Assembly: GCF_040939455.1 (NCBI RefSeq)
Contig: NC_134122.1
Span: 32,902,001 to 32,966,000 of the forward strand
Reading direction: 5' to 3'
From: Microcebus murinus
Taxonomy: Eukaryota > Chordata > Mammalia > Primates > Cheirogaleidae
Length of the DNA stretch: 64,000 bases
The notes below the pieces were generated by a model. The model saw only the letters and a program-made list of their open reading frames with translations, did no database searches and was not told the DNA's origin. The translations under genes were made by a program, and so were the position numbers. Shown piece after piece: positions 1 to 11,990 of this stretch (position 1 is its first letter; each line of letters begins with the position of its first letter).

Positions 1-279
1 TTCCTCCAAGCTCGAGGGTGACACAGACATTAGCCTCAATAGGAAAAGCCCTCGTGGGCTGCTAGGCCGGCTTCCCAGGGAGGGTTTGCCCAGGCTTGAC
101 AAAGCCCAGAAAATCACAGGGTGCCTAATTTAAAACAATCACTGTGAAAGGTCAGATAAAATAGAAATGCTCAGTGGAGAGAAGTGTTCCCAGCGCTGAC
201 CCAGACAGCTCCCTGGCAGCGCCCCCAGCTGCCAGCAGAAAGCACGAAACTTCCCCAAACGAGAGGGGGGCGTCACCTT
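1..279. other. Unclassified unique sequence
   Basis: No repeat family, exon or RNA is recognised here. An open frame starting at 174 runs into the poly-T of the next element and has no domain. Confidence 0.5.
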
Positions 280-490
280 CTTTTTTTTTTTTTTTCATTT
301 TTTTAGATTATGGGGGTACAAATATTGTTAGGGTTACATATATTGCCCCTGCCATTCATCCCCACGCCCCACCCCCCGCCTTACCAAAACATCAAGCATG
401 TCCTACTCTCAGGTGGTGCTCATCGCCCTATTTTGTAAGTGTAAATGCTTCCCCTCCTTCCCCCTCCCATTTGCCCACCACCCGATAAAA
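280..490 (-). mobile_element. L1 3' end, strepsirrhine type, antisense
   Basis: A poly-T run at 281-295 marks the A-tail of a minus-strand retrotransposon. It is followed by the T-rich then C-rich sequence that closes lemur/galago L1 3' UTRs (TAGATTATGGGGGTACAAAT, then a C-rich stretch and CACCCGATAAA). The copy is strongly 5'-truncated, with only about 195 bp of 3' UTR. It is one of the clues for a strepsirrhine source. The family call is from memory. Confidence 0.7.
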
Positions 491-518
491 GTTTGTTTGT
501 TTGTTTGTTTGTTTGTTT
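491..518. repeat. (GTTT)n microsatellite
   Basis: Seven GTTT units lie directly at the truncated end of the antisense L1 fragment. Confidence 0.9.
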
Positions 519-869
519 CTCCCTGTCTTCATCATTCCTCACCTTCGGCAGGAAGGAATCAGGCCTGCTAAGTCCTTCGTGACAGCTATGCAGATGGCCT
601 GGCCTTCCCCCCAGGGAAGCGTCATCTCTGGTCCGCTTTGTCCTCCAGCAAGCAATGGGGATGGGGAAAACACAGGCAGATTACTGAACATGAATTATTA
701 ATCCCTATTAGCATATGAAAATGCTTTCAGTGACAAGCATTGCCAAAATATTGCTCGTGGCAGCTAGACCCATGTGCATGGAAACGAAACATATGTTCAA
801 ATATAACAGCAACGATTATGGAGTGGCCACTCCGCCCCAAACACAGAATGCAATAATGGAGGTATAGAG
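519..869. other. Unclassified sequence
   Basis: No repeat or coding signal is recognised. The part from about 690 to 830 is AT-rich with ATTA and octamer-like words, which would suit a regulatory element, but this is weak. Confidence 0.4.
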
Positions 870-1070
870 ACATCAGAACACAATTGGAAAGGCACAAGAT
901 TTCGAGTCAGACAAGCAAGATTCTGATGCCAGCTAAACCGTTTGTTAACTAGTACCTTCCATGAGCCTCAGTTTTCTCATCTATAAAGTAGGTTTAATGA
1001 TATTTAAGCCCAAAGCTACATGTGCCTATTAAGTAAAATAATGTAGATAAAATGCTTTGCAGAGTGCCTA
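870..1070 (+). repeat. MIR SINE
   Basis: It carries the MIR core and tail order: GAGTCAGACA near 904, then GCCTCAGTTTTCTCATCTATAA near 965, then the 'taatgatattt' and 'gcagagtgcct' end. It is old and diverged. Confidence 0.8.
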
Positions 1071-1076
1071 ACTACT

Positions 1077-1148
1077 TGCATGCATGATAAATACACATGC
1101 ATGATGAATACACATGCATGATGAATACACATGCATGATGAATACACA
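1077..1148. repeat. 17-bp minisatellite, four copies
   Basis: The unit TGCATGATGAATACACA repeats four times head to tail from 1081 (the first copy differs by one base). It contains overlapping ATGCAT palindromes. Both strands stay open through it only because 17 bp cycles through all frames. Confidence 0.92.
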
Positions 1149-2480
1149 GGCGTGTGCACACTTCTGCTTATTCAGATACTGTTCTTTATGATGCTCCACA
1201 GAAGAGGAACCTGAGGCTTGGGGTGCAAACAGGCAAGGGACAGAGCTTGCACCCCTTCCCCAGCCCTGACTGCTCTCAAGAGGTTGGAGTTGAGCAGACA
1301 GCCATGCAGAGAAAACGTCTTCGCGATTCAGCACCACTGCTCTGTGAAGCAATAGAAGATCGGTCTCTCTCCAGCTTTACCACTCTCCCTCCTTGTCCCT
1401 GGCCTGAGCCTTTAGTTCTGGCTCTGACACCTGAGACCAAAAATTGCTCAGCTCATCCGAGGATCCTCAGGGCTAAGGAGCTGGCTGAGCCAGATCAAGT
1501 GGAAATTAAAAAGTGCCCCGGAGACTGCAGACCCGAGCTTCATTAAGACCTAATGAAAATCTGCCAGGAGGCCGAGCACAGGTGTTCATGAGGTTTTTTT
1601 TTTTTTTCCTTCCTTTGTGGCCGCCTTTTATATGATTCTATGTCTGGAAAGTCAATAGTGAACTTAACCAGAGGCAGAGGCAGAGGCCAGCAGACCGGGG
1701 CGCATGCAGCCATATCTTGCAAACCCAAAGTGGGGCTGTGGTCTCATCCCTGTGTCTGATGCCAGGAAGGTCCTTAAAGAGGTAAGGCACAGGTAAGGGG
1801 GACAAAGGTCACCTCTGATATGGGAGGGGAGTCTTTATCACATATCAAACAGTAGGATTAGCAGCTCAGGCTGCAGATACGGAGATAAATGGGGGAAAGG
1901 AGAGAGGCGGGTGGTAGAAAAATCTAACATTTCTTAGACTCTAAGTTCATAACTAGTGGTCCTTCCACCTCCACCCAACAGCTACCTGCATCCCACCAAG
2001 AGACCCCTGAGCATCTTGGATATCTTCAGACTGAGGGATCTACCACAGCAGACGTTTGTAGGGTTTTTGGCTAGTGGTGTCCGTTTCACCTTTGACAGTG
2101 GCATTCTGATTTTCCTTTGGGCGACGACTTCTCTCTCACAAATACAGTCTGGAATAGCCAAGGAGCACAGCCATGGCACATGAGTGGGATTGATCAGATG
2201 CTCCTCACTAGAACATGGATCTTGAGCCATGACAACGAGCATGAAGATGGCAGATGCTCACTCATTCTAGCAGCTGTGCTCTGGTGGGACTACCCAAATG
2301 CGCGCTCTCTTGACCCTTGAGTCCCTGTTCCCTTTGGCCACCTTTCTCAGCCACTTCTTGGAGCTGCCCTTTTCCAAGTCATCTTAAACAATAGCTAATG
2401 CAGCTAATCACATTGTTGCCTGAGGTCACCTGGAATCACTGTGGATTAGTCAGGCCACTGCTAACAGGGACAGTATAAAG
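1149..2480. other. Unclassified sequence
   Basis: No convincing exon or repeat is seen. Open frames of up to 130 codons (1154-1546, +) have no domain, and the first of them begins in the minisatellite. An A/T run at 1594-1607 is the only simple sequence. Diverged ERVL sequence may begin before 2480, but I cannot show it. Confidence 0.5.
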
Positions 2481-2779
2481 CAAAGAGAGAATTCCATGAC
2501 AGTAGGAGGCGGTGGCTACAGTGGACAGAGGCTGGGAAGGAGCAAGACCAGGATGTTGATGACAAAGCAGTTTGGTGAATTATGTAAGATAGAACTTTTA
2601 TACTGGACCAGAGTATGAGAATGTTTGTGTCTGATGTAAATGTTCACCAAAAGGCATTGTCAGGTGGGCAGATAGACCCTGTCTTCAATACTAGTCACTC
2701 TGCTCTGCAAATACCCAACATATGAAAGGATCCAGTGAACAAAATTGCAACTATGGAACTAAGAATGCAAGCTATGAGT

Positions 2780-3665
2780 AGACTCAGCAGTATGGATTTC
2801 CTCCCACCAAGTCCCTCCTGTCACCTGCTGTCAATCCGGATTGAGCAGTATACCAATGTCAGTCACCAACCTTAGCCATGAGGGAGTGCAGCTATGATAA
2901 CACACCTCCAAGAGGTCACCCAGCTACCTGGAGGCAGGTTAATTACACCAGGGCCCTCCTGTTATAGAGGGCTCTACCATTTGACCTTGTTGGAATAGAC
3001 CTTTATTCTGGATTTGATTTTGTTCCTGCTTCTTGGCCTGTCAGGCCTCTGCCAGCACCGTCATCTGTCAAGTTCCCGAATACATTATTCACTGTCTCAT
3101 ACAACATTGCTTCTGACCAAAGAATGTACTCCCCGGGCAGAGGAGAAAGGCAGTGAGCTGAGGCCCGTGCAATCTACTCTGATCATGAATCCTATCGCCC
3201 AGCAGCATCCGGCTCTGCGGATTGGCGGAATGGCTCACTGATGGCTCAATTACAGCGCCAGCTGGCAGGCAATGCCTTCAAGATTGGGTGCTGTCTTCCA
3301 GGGGGCTGGGTGCCAGGGTCCTGGGGACAGTCTGTGACCCCCATAGCTGGGACACATGCATCCAAGGAGAGGGGGCTGAGAAGGATACTGTTCGTGAACA
3401 TTCCTAATGACCCACTTATACATGGTCAACTTCCTACACCCATGATTCTTACTCTTGCAGGAGACAGAGTAGAATTGGAAGCTGAGACTAACACCCAGAT
3501 ACGTCCTGCTATTCATTTTGCTGAGAAAAGCATGGTTACCGTGTGGGCTGGGATGATTGACTGAATTATCAAGGGGGACTTGGGATCCTAAACACAATGG
3601 GGAGCAGGAACTTAGGGGACCCTTGAATAGTCACGCCACTGTGACCTGCAATAAAGGTTAATGGA
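2780..3665 (+). pseudogene. ERVL-type endogenous retrovirus pol fragment (integrase and dUTPase region)
   Basis: Sequence resembling the 3' part of an ERVL (HERV-L-like) pol region runs on the plus strand. The integrase core part lies near 2985-3260 and a stretch like the downstream dUTPase lies near 3470-3660. That integrase-then-dUTPase order is typical of the ERVL group. The copy is heavily decayed: stop codons and frame changes break every frame (one stop falls near 3238), no frame exceeds about 115 codons, and no LTR is recognised beside it. The upstream limit is uncertain and may reach about 2500. Recognition is at nucleotide level from memory, so the class is more certain than the subfamily. 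Confidence 0.7.
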
Positions 3666-3854
3666 AGGTGACCACAGCCCTGCCCTGGCAGGCACCAAGG
3701 GCTCAGAGCCCTCAGGGTGAGGATTTGGGTCTTGTCACCTGCCTCAGAGCTCCTCCCTTCAGCTACATGCTAGGGAGAAGGCAAGGGTAGAGTTGAATGG
3801 GTAGTGGAAGAGGGAAGTCACCAATACCAGGTATGGCTTCACAGGCAGTTCCGG
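3666..3854. other. Unclassified spacer
   Basis: Short unique sequence between the ERVL fragment and the L2 tail. Nothing is recognised. Confidence 0.5.
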
Positions 3855-3891
3855 CATTCATTCATTCATTCATTCATTCATTCATTCATTC
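3855..3891. repeat. (CATT)n microsatellite, the L2 tail
   Basis: Nine CATT units stand at the 3' end of the antisense L2. L2 and MIR elements end in short GAATGAAT-type repeats, so this is probably an expanded element tail. Confidence 0.9.
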
Positions 3892-4760
3892 AACAGATAT
3901 TTACTGAGCATCTCCTATGTGCCAAGCACTGTCTGGCCACAAGGGACATAGCGATAAATAAAACACATACAATTCCCTTTCTTTGCGGACTTTGTATTTT
4001 CGTGAAGGGAGCAGATAATAAGCCACACAAATGAATGAAATATATACTATGCTAGAAGGTGATAATGGGTACAGGGGAAAGTGAGGGCAGGGCAGGGGGA
4101 CCAGGTGTGGGAGGAGGTGTGTGACATTAAACCATGTGGCCAGGGCAGGCCTCCCTGAGAGGCGATATTTGAATAAGGCTGTGGACCATATGGTGAGCAG
4201 GACACATGAGTGTCCCCAAGGAGGGGCAGCCAGCACACACGTCCTGTGGTGGAGACATGCCAGGCGCATTTGGGGAATGGCACAGAGGCCCAGTGGGCTG
4301 GTGCAGCGTGAGTGAGGTGGATGGAATTGGGGACACGGGGTCAGAGAGTCATGGGCACCAGTCCAGGGAGACTCTGCATTCATGGTGAGGAGTTCAGTCT
4401 CCACCGGTGGGTGCCAGGGGGGTATCAGGGGTCCGGGCAGGATGGTGCATATTGATTTGATGGCCTTTCAGCAGGCTGGCTCTGGCTGCTGTGTTAAGAG
4501 GCCATAGGGCAGGGGGAGGGGCAGCAGGCAAGTCAGGGGCCCCAGCAGAGCCAAAGTGAGGGCATCAGCAGAGCGGCCGGGTCCTGGATGGATTTTGCAA
4601 GTAAAACCAGTGAGACTCGCTGCAAGATTTGACATGCCATGAGAAAAAGAGGGGGCTAAGGATGTCCCCAAGGTTTCTGGCCTAAGCCACCAGCAGTGGG
4701 GAAGACTGCATGGGCTTCAGGGAAAGCCACACACAGGGAGAGAACACAGAGGTCCAGGGG
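3855..4760 (-). mobile_element. L2 LINE, 3' portion, antisense
   Basis: Read on the minus strand, this matches the end of L2: the tail 'ctcagtaaatatctgttg', the 'gtgcttggcacatagg' block, and upstream the long 3' region. In plus orientation the landmarks are TTTACTGAGCATCTCCTATG at 3901, 'ggcctccctgaga' near 4148, 'ctggctgctgtgt' near 4480 and 'ccccaaggtttctggcct' near 4665. About 0.9 kb is collinear, which is long for this old family. The 167-codon antisense frame here (3901-4404) is L2-derived chance, not a gene. Confidence 0.8.
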
Positions 4761-6584
4761 TATGAATAAGGTGTGTGGCCTATGTCAGATATGCATTTTG
4801 TATTTTAATGAATTCCCCTCTTTCCTCTTCTTTTTGCCTCGCATTGTATACAGGCTGGATGGGTGGTAGTGAAAATGACAGTTTATTTCATAAACTGCAG
4901 ACTATCCAGACGGGCTCGTGCAAAAGCAGAGGTGAAAGGATGCATCAGGCAGAGTTTCTGGATGTGGAGCTGGAGGCTTGATTAATAGGAATGTGATGTG
5001 CTTCTTTTGTTAAACAGCTGGGGGTATTTTCATTTGTACCTGGACTATTGAATTACATTAAGTGGAGGTATTTGGGTAGAAGTATATACAGGAGGAGAAG
5101 TGTGGCTGTGAGTGACGCATCACAGTGGATACTTCTTGTCTTCCTAGTATGCATTCCTTCTGGGGAAGCAGCTTTTCTAAGTGAGGAACCTCAGATTTCT
5201 CCTCTGCATAATGAGGATGACGACAGTGCCTCGCACCACATCCCGGAACCGCAACTTCCAGCTTTCAACCGGCCCCTCTACCTGCCTCTTGGAAATGGGG
5301 GTTGTGATGCTCGGGAGAGACTGAATCTGCAGCCCACCCGACCACGGCCAAGGCACGGAGCATTCGCCCTGGATGGGATGTATCCTTCACCTCTCCCAAG
5401 GAACAGAGCTCTCAGCCCCGAACATGGTCTAGTTGAGCATGGTCTTATCCTTTTGTCCTGGTTCCCATCCAACATTTCCATCCAACCAACACAGGATAAA
5501 ACCCTGGTCCTGCTATCCTCTGTTGGAATTTGCTGTCTTGGAAGGGTCCCAAAGGGTCAGGGTTGAGTGGAGATGCAGAGACAAAAGCATATGCCAGGAA
5601 AGAGTTAGGCTGGGCAGACAGATTTCCTGATCCTAGAAAAATCCTGATGTATCACGAAAGCAAAGTAAGCCTCAAGTGGGTCACTGGAGCCAGAGAATGG
5701 CCAAAGGGCTCAGAGATCGGGGGAGAACTAACTAGGGGACCCCCGAGAAGAAGGGCTCCTGGGAAGCCAATGAGGACAAATGCAAGAGGCAGCAGCAGGG
5801 AGACGTTGCTCCTGGCTGGTTTTGCTGCTCTCCGATGGTAAGTTTCATGCTACAGAGAAGCCTGGAAGCTACACAGCCCCTGCTCAGATATTTCAGATAC
5901 TGACACCCAGACTATAATTAGCCATGGTCTTTGCACGTGGAGGCTTGGAATCTTGGCACCTGCAGCTGGCAAGACCAGCTTCTCCCTGTCCCAGTGCTGT
6001 TCTGGCCCTAGCTCTGCCCCTCCCTTCCCACCTTGGAAATGAACCACTGCTGTCAATTTCCTGTCCAGAGTCACTTTCAGAGACGTGCCGAGAAGCATTT
6101 TATTGAAGTTGGGAAATTGGAAGGCATCTCAATTTCTCTTGCACCAAGATTTTATTATTTCCTTTGAAGTGAAATTTCAAATACACCAGACAAGTCTATG
6201 CTCAAATGGAAGTATGAAAATGCATGTAAAAATCAAAAAGAAGAGATTTTTCTGGCCGACTCCTGTTTTGTACCCTCCATGTCCTTGCTTGCCTGCCTTG
6301 CATTTGATAATGAAAAGATCACCTCTGCACACCCATAAGCAGTAAACCACACATAGCACCAAGATGCTAGGGAAAAATTATTCTGAGATGTGAAGGTCTT
6401 ATTCCATTCACTCATTTTCTCTATTTATACTTTGGAGACAGTCATCACTCCAGTAAAATACAGCTTATTTCAATTAACATATTTCTATATGTTCTATAAT
6501 GAGCATGTAGTACCTTTATAATCAAATGTAACAACAAGCTATTAAATTACATACCACAGGTCTTAGCTGTGTAGAATAAAATAC

Positions 6585-6588
<4 letters not shown>
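4761..6588. other. Mostly unclassified sequence
   Basis: A weak MIR-like piece may lie at about 5180-5245 (CCTCAGATTTCTCCTCTGCA followed by 'atgaggatgac'). A plus frame of 172 codons (5048-5566) has low-complexity composition, no domain and no splice support, so I do not call it coding. Confidence 0.45.

Positions 6589-6624
<36 letters not shown>
6589..6624. repeat. (TA)n microsatellite
   Basis: Eighteen uninterrupted TA units, continued by TAATATAA. Confidence 0.95.
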
Positions 6625-6629
<5 letters not shown>

Positions 6630-9299
6630 AAAGATCTTGGACTTGGAAGTGACATGATAGGTTAGCAAATTCTACCTTGTCCCCAAGAGTCCTTCTGTAG
6701 CTGCTGTGACACATGTAGATCCCCTTGAGGGAGACTCTAGTGGTCAGATCAGGAGAGTCTTCATGTGTTCTTAAGAGCCTTCTAGATGTAATTAGAAAAT
6801 GTCTTCTCCACAGGGTCGACCCAAAGGCGTCTCCTGTTGTCCCTCTTGTCTACCCCTCCCCTGCCTGGTATATTGAGAGACCCCACAGAGGAGTCAAAAC
6901 AGATCCAAGTTTGATCGGGGTAGACTGCTGTTCAGCTGCCTCAGTGCCCGTGTTCAGTGGGATTTGGGACAAACTCACCTGGAGCCCCTGCCTTGAATCC
7001 CACTCTGTTTTGCCCTGTTACCCTAACTCATGGCTAAGTCTTTCTCTGGGGTCCAAGCCCTTCCTCAGATGCCAGCCCACCGATGTGAGATCTTCATACC
7101 TACTTGGCTCTTGGGGTCTTTGCAGTTCCCAATCCTGGTCCACTCCTGGAAGTTTGCTGAATCTTGTTGTAAATGGAAAGAACTAACTCACCTAATTTAG
7201 ACCAGCTGCACTTGACCATTCACACACATTGTGCCCTCCTCACCTTGAACCTGGTACAGGTGCTTCTGGTACATTACCTGCTCAACCACACCGGAGCCTA
7301 CTATGGCCTTTAAACACCATGTCTCAAACATCTGACTCTGAGTCAGTCTCTGCAACTTCTACTCTATAGCCCTGGTGGTCTCTGAACTTGGTCTTCCTTG
7401 CTGCTGATCAAACAGGATGCTTTTCAAGTATTTGCAGACCAAATTCTGAGCCAGCCTGCTCAGTAATTGTTTAGGACTGACCCCAGACGTTAGCATTAAA
7501 TGTATCTCAGGTTCCAGTGAGTATACATGGGCAGCAACCCCTTGAAGATCATGTGAAGGGCTCATTCCTTAGCTCTAGCCAGGCCTAAGCCCAGCCTTCA
7601 GGCTGACCGGATGGGAGCTATTCACCCTCCAGCAGGGCCGTTGCAAGCGCATGGCTGTTTGAGGCCTTTGGCAAGGATAACTGGCACTCCTGCTAGCTCC
7701 TTCATTGCTCTCAAATTCCTGACTCGGCGCACTTGTCCTCATTTCTTGATGAGTCGACACTTCAGTGCTGAGTTTGTTACTATTCCCCCGTAAATAGTAA
7801 ACACCACCCTATGCAAGAAATGAAGCTACCCCCCATTCAAGAATCGGGATTCTTTGGTCACCTAGTCAATACACCCAGCTCAAAGAAAATTACAGGAGAA
7901 ATGGCAGGAGAGAACCTGAAAATCCTTAGTCACTGGGAAATGATCCAACTAATGCTTTTTCTTTAGAAAAAAGTGGATTAGATGGCAAAATGTCAGGAAA
8001 TTCCGCAAAGCCTTCTCCAATGCCAATGCTAGAAGGAGTGTAATGTTCTTGGGAAAGAGAAGAGTTTCTGTTCATTCTCCGAAAGAAAACCACAACTAGA
8101 GTCCCTGTGGAGTCAACATTTTTCACATTCTCCACAGCAGCCACATTTTATTAAAAGAGAACTAGAACTCGGCTATCAGCTGAGTTAATATATAGGCTAG
8201 GAAGCTCAAGTTCACCAAGATGCATCTGATGAACCAGTCCTGTGGGGTCAGGAGACCAGCAGGGTATATTTCAGGGAAGTAGAAGCCATTAAACACTATC
8301 ACCTCAGCTTCTCCTGTGCCTTATGCAGAAATGCACTCACGATTAAAATTAACCATTAACTTGTAAATAAATTGCTTTCAAAGTGAATGCTTTATGTTAT
8401 TATCTCTATCTTACCCAGTTTGCCTGCCTGGTTTCTGGTCGTGATAAAATCTAAACCCCTATTTCTATCTAATAGGTCCCCTTTAATCTAATCAGCAGTG
8501 GCTTGATTTAATGGCGAGCTAGCAAGAAGGATATGATGAGAAACACATGCTCACAACTTAACCAGTGCTAAATATTATACTTTCTGCAGGACAAAGATCA
8601 TACCTGAAGGCTAGCATTCAACATGCTCATGACCTGACTCTGGCCAACATTTCCCAAATATAAGTCACTCTCCATGACTTATATTTTGTATTTTGAGGCA
8701 TCTGTTATTTTATTGGCCTATACTTTTCTTCCATATTAGGGAAATAGAATCCATATTTTACCCCTCCCTTTACTTGTAAAAAATGTCCCTTCCCCCAGCC
8801 CAAATACGTGGTTTTAGAAGTGATATTCATATTCTTCCAAGTTGCATGTTTTTACAAGATCCCTCCTCTCTGCTCGTAGCTGTTGGTGCAGGGTGGGCAC
8901 CTGATCTGGGCTGGGCACTTGCATAGGATTTTAGAACTTAAACCAGAGTCCAAGTTCCTCCCTGGTGGCCAATCTGGAAGGTATGCCAACAGGAAGGCTG
9001 CTGCCTTGTTTGCCACCAGGAAGAGATATATAGTCAATCTAGGAGAATGGAAATGACAAACTGAGAGAATCAGAGATAGAGGGTGGCCGGACTATAGCCT
9101 GGAGATTTTTAAGCCATCTGTCTCCTTTGTCATTGCAACTAGCAGTGCCTGTCATGGTTTTGTGAGCCTTACTGTTAATTTCCATTTTAACTTAAGCTAC
9201 AGCAAGTTGTTGTTTCAGTCACTTGCAACCAAAATAATTCCAATAAATATAGAAGGTGTGTGTTTTTCCACCCATGTGCCTGCCTTTTTAGGTGCTGTT
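6625..9299. other. Long unclassified stretch
   Basis: I recognise no repeat with confidence and no exon in 2.7 kb. The part at about 8640-9000 has the look of a decayed LTR or L1 3' UTR but could not be placed. Open frames here (up to 153 codons at 6725-7186) carry no domain. Confidence 0.4.
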
Positions 9300-9399
9300 T
9301 CCTCCCCGACAACCCACTGCCTAATCTCTAATTCATATACTCCTAGCTTTATTTCAACACCAAGTTTAAATGCCAAAGCACTCATTAAAGATGGCGGCC

Positions 9400-9612
9400 A
9401 ACATTCCCAGCCACGGTGGTTACACTCTCTCTGTCCTATTGTGCCCATTTCTCCTTTATGACAGTTATAGTCTCTCTCATGGTAAAGCTAGATATGTACT
9501 TGTCTGGTCTTATCTTTGAGTCTCCATCAGTTGTAAAGTTTTCTAAGGGTAGGGACTGTATAACCAATGGCTTACTCTTCTCCATGATATCTGGCACTGG
9601 AGTGTCATGTGA
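9400..9612 (+). repeat. L2 3' end fragment
   Basis: The order 'gtctccatcag...taagggtagggactgtataa...tctggcactgg' follows the L2 3' end (short 'fixed' block, then 'agggactgt', then 'cctggca'). Confidence 0.6.
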
Positions 9613-10279
9613 GAAGAAACATGCATTTAACTCTCTCTTGAGTTTCTCTTGATTGCTCCAAGCATTGAGAGCAGAGTTCTGGAATTAGTTAAGTTTCCTG
9701 ATCAAGCAAACTTCAAGTAATAGCACTGCATCCTAAGCATGAGTTAGTCCAAGTGTGTAGGATACACACTTTGCCCACATCAAGGTCATTTGATATACAG
9801 GCTCTCTTTTCAGTTCCTAGGGTGTGAACACATTGTTTCTGCAGAGCAGCAATACCCATGGGGACCTCCCTTATTTTAAGTTCTTGTGAGGTGCCAGGAT
9901 GTAGCTGGAGGACCACCCACAGGGTACTACTTGCTGAATTTGGGGCCAGGATCAGAACATATCAACTTAGGATATGAAAACTAACAAATCCAGCATCTAG
10001 CAGTCTACTGAAGTCACTGCACTAAGAGATCACCACCACTTTGAGAGATCAGTAATGCACATTAAATACCTCCCATGTTTTTACTGATCTTATTGATTAT
10101 GGTGGGACTACCCCATTCCAAACCTTCTTCCCTGACTGTTGGCTCTTTCTTACCTTTCAGGGTATTCTTCCCAACCCCAGGCCCCTTAAGCAGCCCTCTG
10201 GCCCCTTCACTGGAATTGTTTCACACCTTTTCTGTCTCTCTGCAGTATTTCTCTTGCCCCTTTCGTATAGTTCTTCATA
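9613..10279. other. Unclassified sequence
   Basis: Nothing is recognised with confidence. The pyrimidine-rich part at 10110-10270 may be a diverged upstream piece of the next L2. Confidence 0.4.
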
Positions 10280-10420
10280 TATAGCTTTGCTTTACCACTG
10301 TCCTGCCCAAGTCTGTCTTCCTGACTAATGCACAGGCTGGAGTTTGTTCCTCTGGGTGTCCTGCTTCCCCAAGTGGAGTCTGGCACAGATTAGGTGCTCA
10401 GTCAATATTTATTGTTGGCA
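10280..10420 (+). repeat. L2/MIR 3' end fragment
   Basis: It ends with GGCACAGATTAGGTGCTCAG then 'tcaatatttattg', the shared 3' signature of L2 and MIR elements. Confidence 0.65.
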
Positions 10421-10639
10421 TCATCCCACAATTAGATAATGACAACAGGAAATATTTATCTTCTTGCATCTAGGTAAGATTGAACCTGATTAAGCAAGGC
10501 AGAGAGGTGTCTAGAAAACTCCTGTGGCATTCCAAGGGAGGAAAAATTCATAACTTATCTCAGCAAACACTTATAACACTGGTGTGGTTCTTTCAGCGAT
10601 GATAAATATGTTTGTCTTGTCATTTCATCTTTCATCTGC

Positions 10640-10790
10640 TGTTTGTTCCTCTTTGCTGGATTGCAAAATCCTTGAGCGGGGAGATACTATTACCTTTCTT
10701 TATAACCTACCCTGCATCTAGCATAAGATAATGGACATAGTGGGTGAGTCATCAATGATTGATTAATTGACCAACTCAGTTAATAAACAT
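10640..10790 (+). repeat. L2 3' end fragment
   Basis: The block 'ggattgcaaaatccttgagcggggagatac' followed by 'ctgcatctagcataag' and 'catagtgggtgagtcatcaa' follows the L2 3' end in order. Confidence 0.65.
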
Positions 10791-11170
10791 TTTCTCAGCT
10801 TTATATATTTGCATGTCAAAGATATACAAACTGCAACACTTTTCTATAAGGGCTCTTAGTCCAGTTAGAGAGACATTGCATTTTATTATAGTTTGTTGTT
10901 TTTCATTATAGTTTGAGTTACAGTGGAGGCCTTGAGCAGGCCAATATGAAGACAAAGCCCTTCCCCAAGAAGAGCTTCACAAAGGAGAGGGTATTTGAGC
11001 TTCATTTTGTGGGTACATTGGCCAGCCAGGGAAGAAAAAGCATTAAGCTGATGGTCTCCTATGAAGATGCCATAGTGTTATGCCCCAACACAGCATAATT
11101 GTGTTTGTCTGCAAAACCAATACATATAATTCCTTACGTGTTATCAAATGGGTCTCATTGACACTGAATA
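10791..11170. other. Unclassified sequence with a 61-codon frame
   Basis: The plus frame 10913-11098 has a lysine-rich, protein-like composition but matches nothing I know. It has no upstream exon context and is probably chance. Confidence 0.35.
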
Positions 11171-11174
11171 CAGC

Positions 11175-11340
11175 ATGACCAAGCTACAAAGCATCAGAGT
11201 GCTGGATTCTAGCCTCAGCAATATGGCTGCAAATAAGTCTTATCTACTTCCTGAGCCTTGGTTTCTTCATCTTTAAAACAGGCATGATAATTCCATTCAA
11301 AGCAGAATTCAAGTATGAAAGTATTTTGAAACTCTATTGT
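11175..11340 (+). repeat. MIR SINE
   Basis: 'CTGGATTCTAGCCTCAGCAA', then CCTTGGTTTCTTCATCTTTA and 'aaacaggcatgataat' give the MIR core-to-tail order. Confidence 0.75.
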
Positions 11341-11609
11341 AGTCCCTGCAAGAGGTTCTTGCTTTCCTTTGCTCTGGTGCTAATGCTGCACTGCTACTTA
11401 AGTTTTGTCATGACCTATTGCTTCAGTCTCACTTTCTTTCTGTCCTTCAAGGAGATCATTGCTTCCATGTGGAAGGAAAAACAGCAACCCTCCTGCTAAC
11501 CCAAGGAGGAGTGGACAGAGCCATGGGACGGGAGAAGCAGTTAAAATAGAAAAATAATAGCACGGGGCTGAAATTGCCCCTGACTGCCCATAGCTGCTCT
11601 CATTTTTAT

Positions 11610-11990
11610 AGGCCATTAAAACCCACAATCACTGTAATGTTTATGCATTATTGGGGAGATAAATTGCATAATTTTCATTTTGCAATTTAAATGTAATTAT
11701 GATCTTACTAATGACTAAAACCTGAATTTGCTAGACTATCAGTTTTTCTAACCCTTGCCAAAATTATAGGTAATTACTTAAGGCTTACAATAATTATAAG
11801 TCCATCTCTTAAATAATTAATGTGCACTTTCATGGCACAAAACAGCTAGTAATCAAACGACCTCTGCTTACATTGCAAACCCACGCAATTAGGCCTATTG
11901 TGTAGAACTGTGGAATATACCCATTTGCAAGAGTGCCTTCCATTGGCAAGCTGAAATGCAGGGCTGCTGTGTTTTATAGCATCAAATAAG
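11610..11990. promoter_or_regulatory. Candidate conserved noncoding element
   Basis: AT-rich sequence without any repeat signature, dense in homeodomain-type words (TAATTA, ATTA, TTAATT) and with several octamer-like words (ATGCATTA, ATGTAATT). This composition is common in mammalian developmental enhancers. It is inference only; conservation cannot be seen from one genome. Confidence 0.3.

Noticed and set aside
1081..1148. CRISPR-like array
   Set aside because: The 17-bp units are directly adjacent with no spacers, and the DNA is mammalian; it is a minisatellite.
3901..4404. 167-codon minus frame
   Set aside because: Lies in the 3' part of an antisense L2, not in its coding frame.
5048..5566. 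172-codon plus frame
   Set aside because: No recognised motif, and it overlaps a possible MIR piece; consistent with chance.
6725..7186. 153-codon plus frame
   Set aside because: No domain, no codon bias that I can see, no neighbours.
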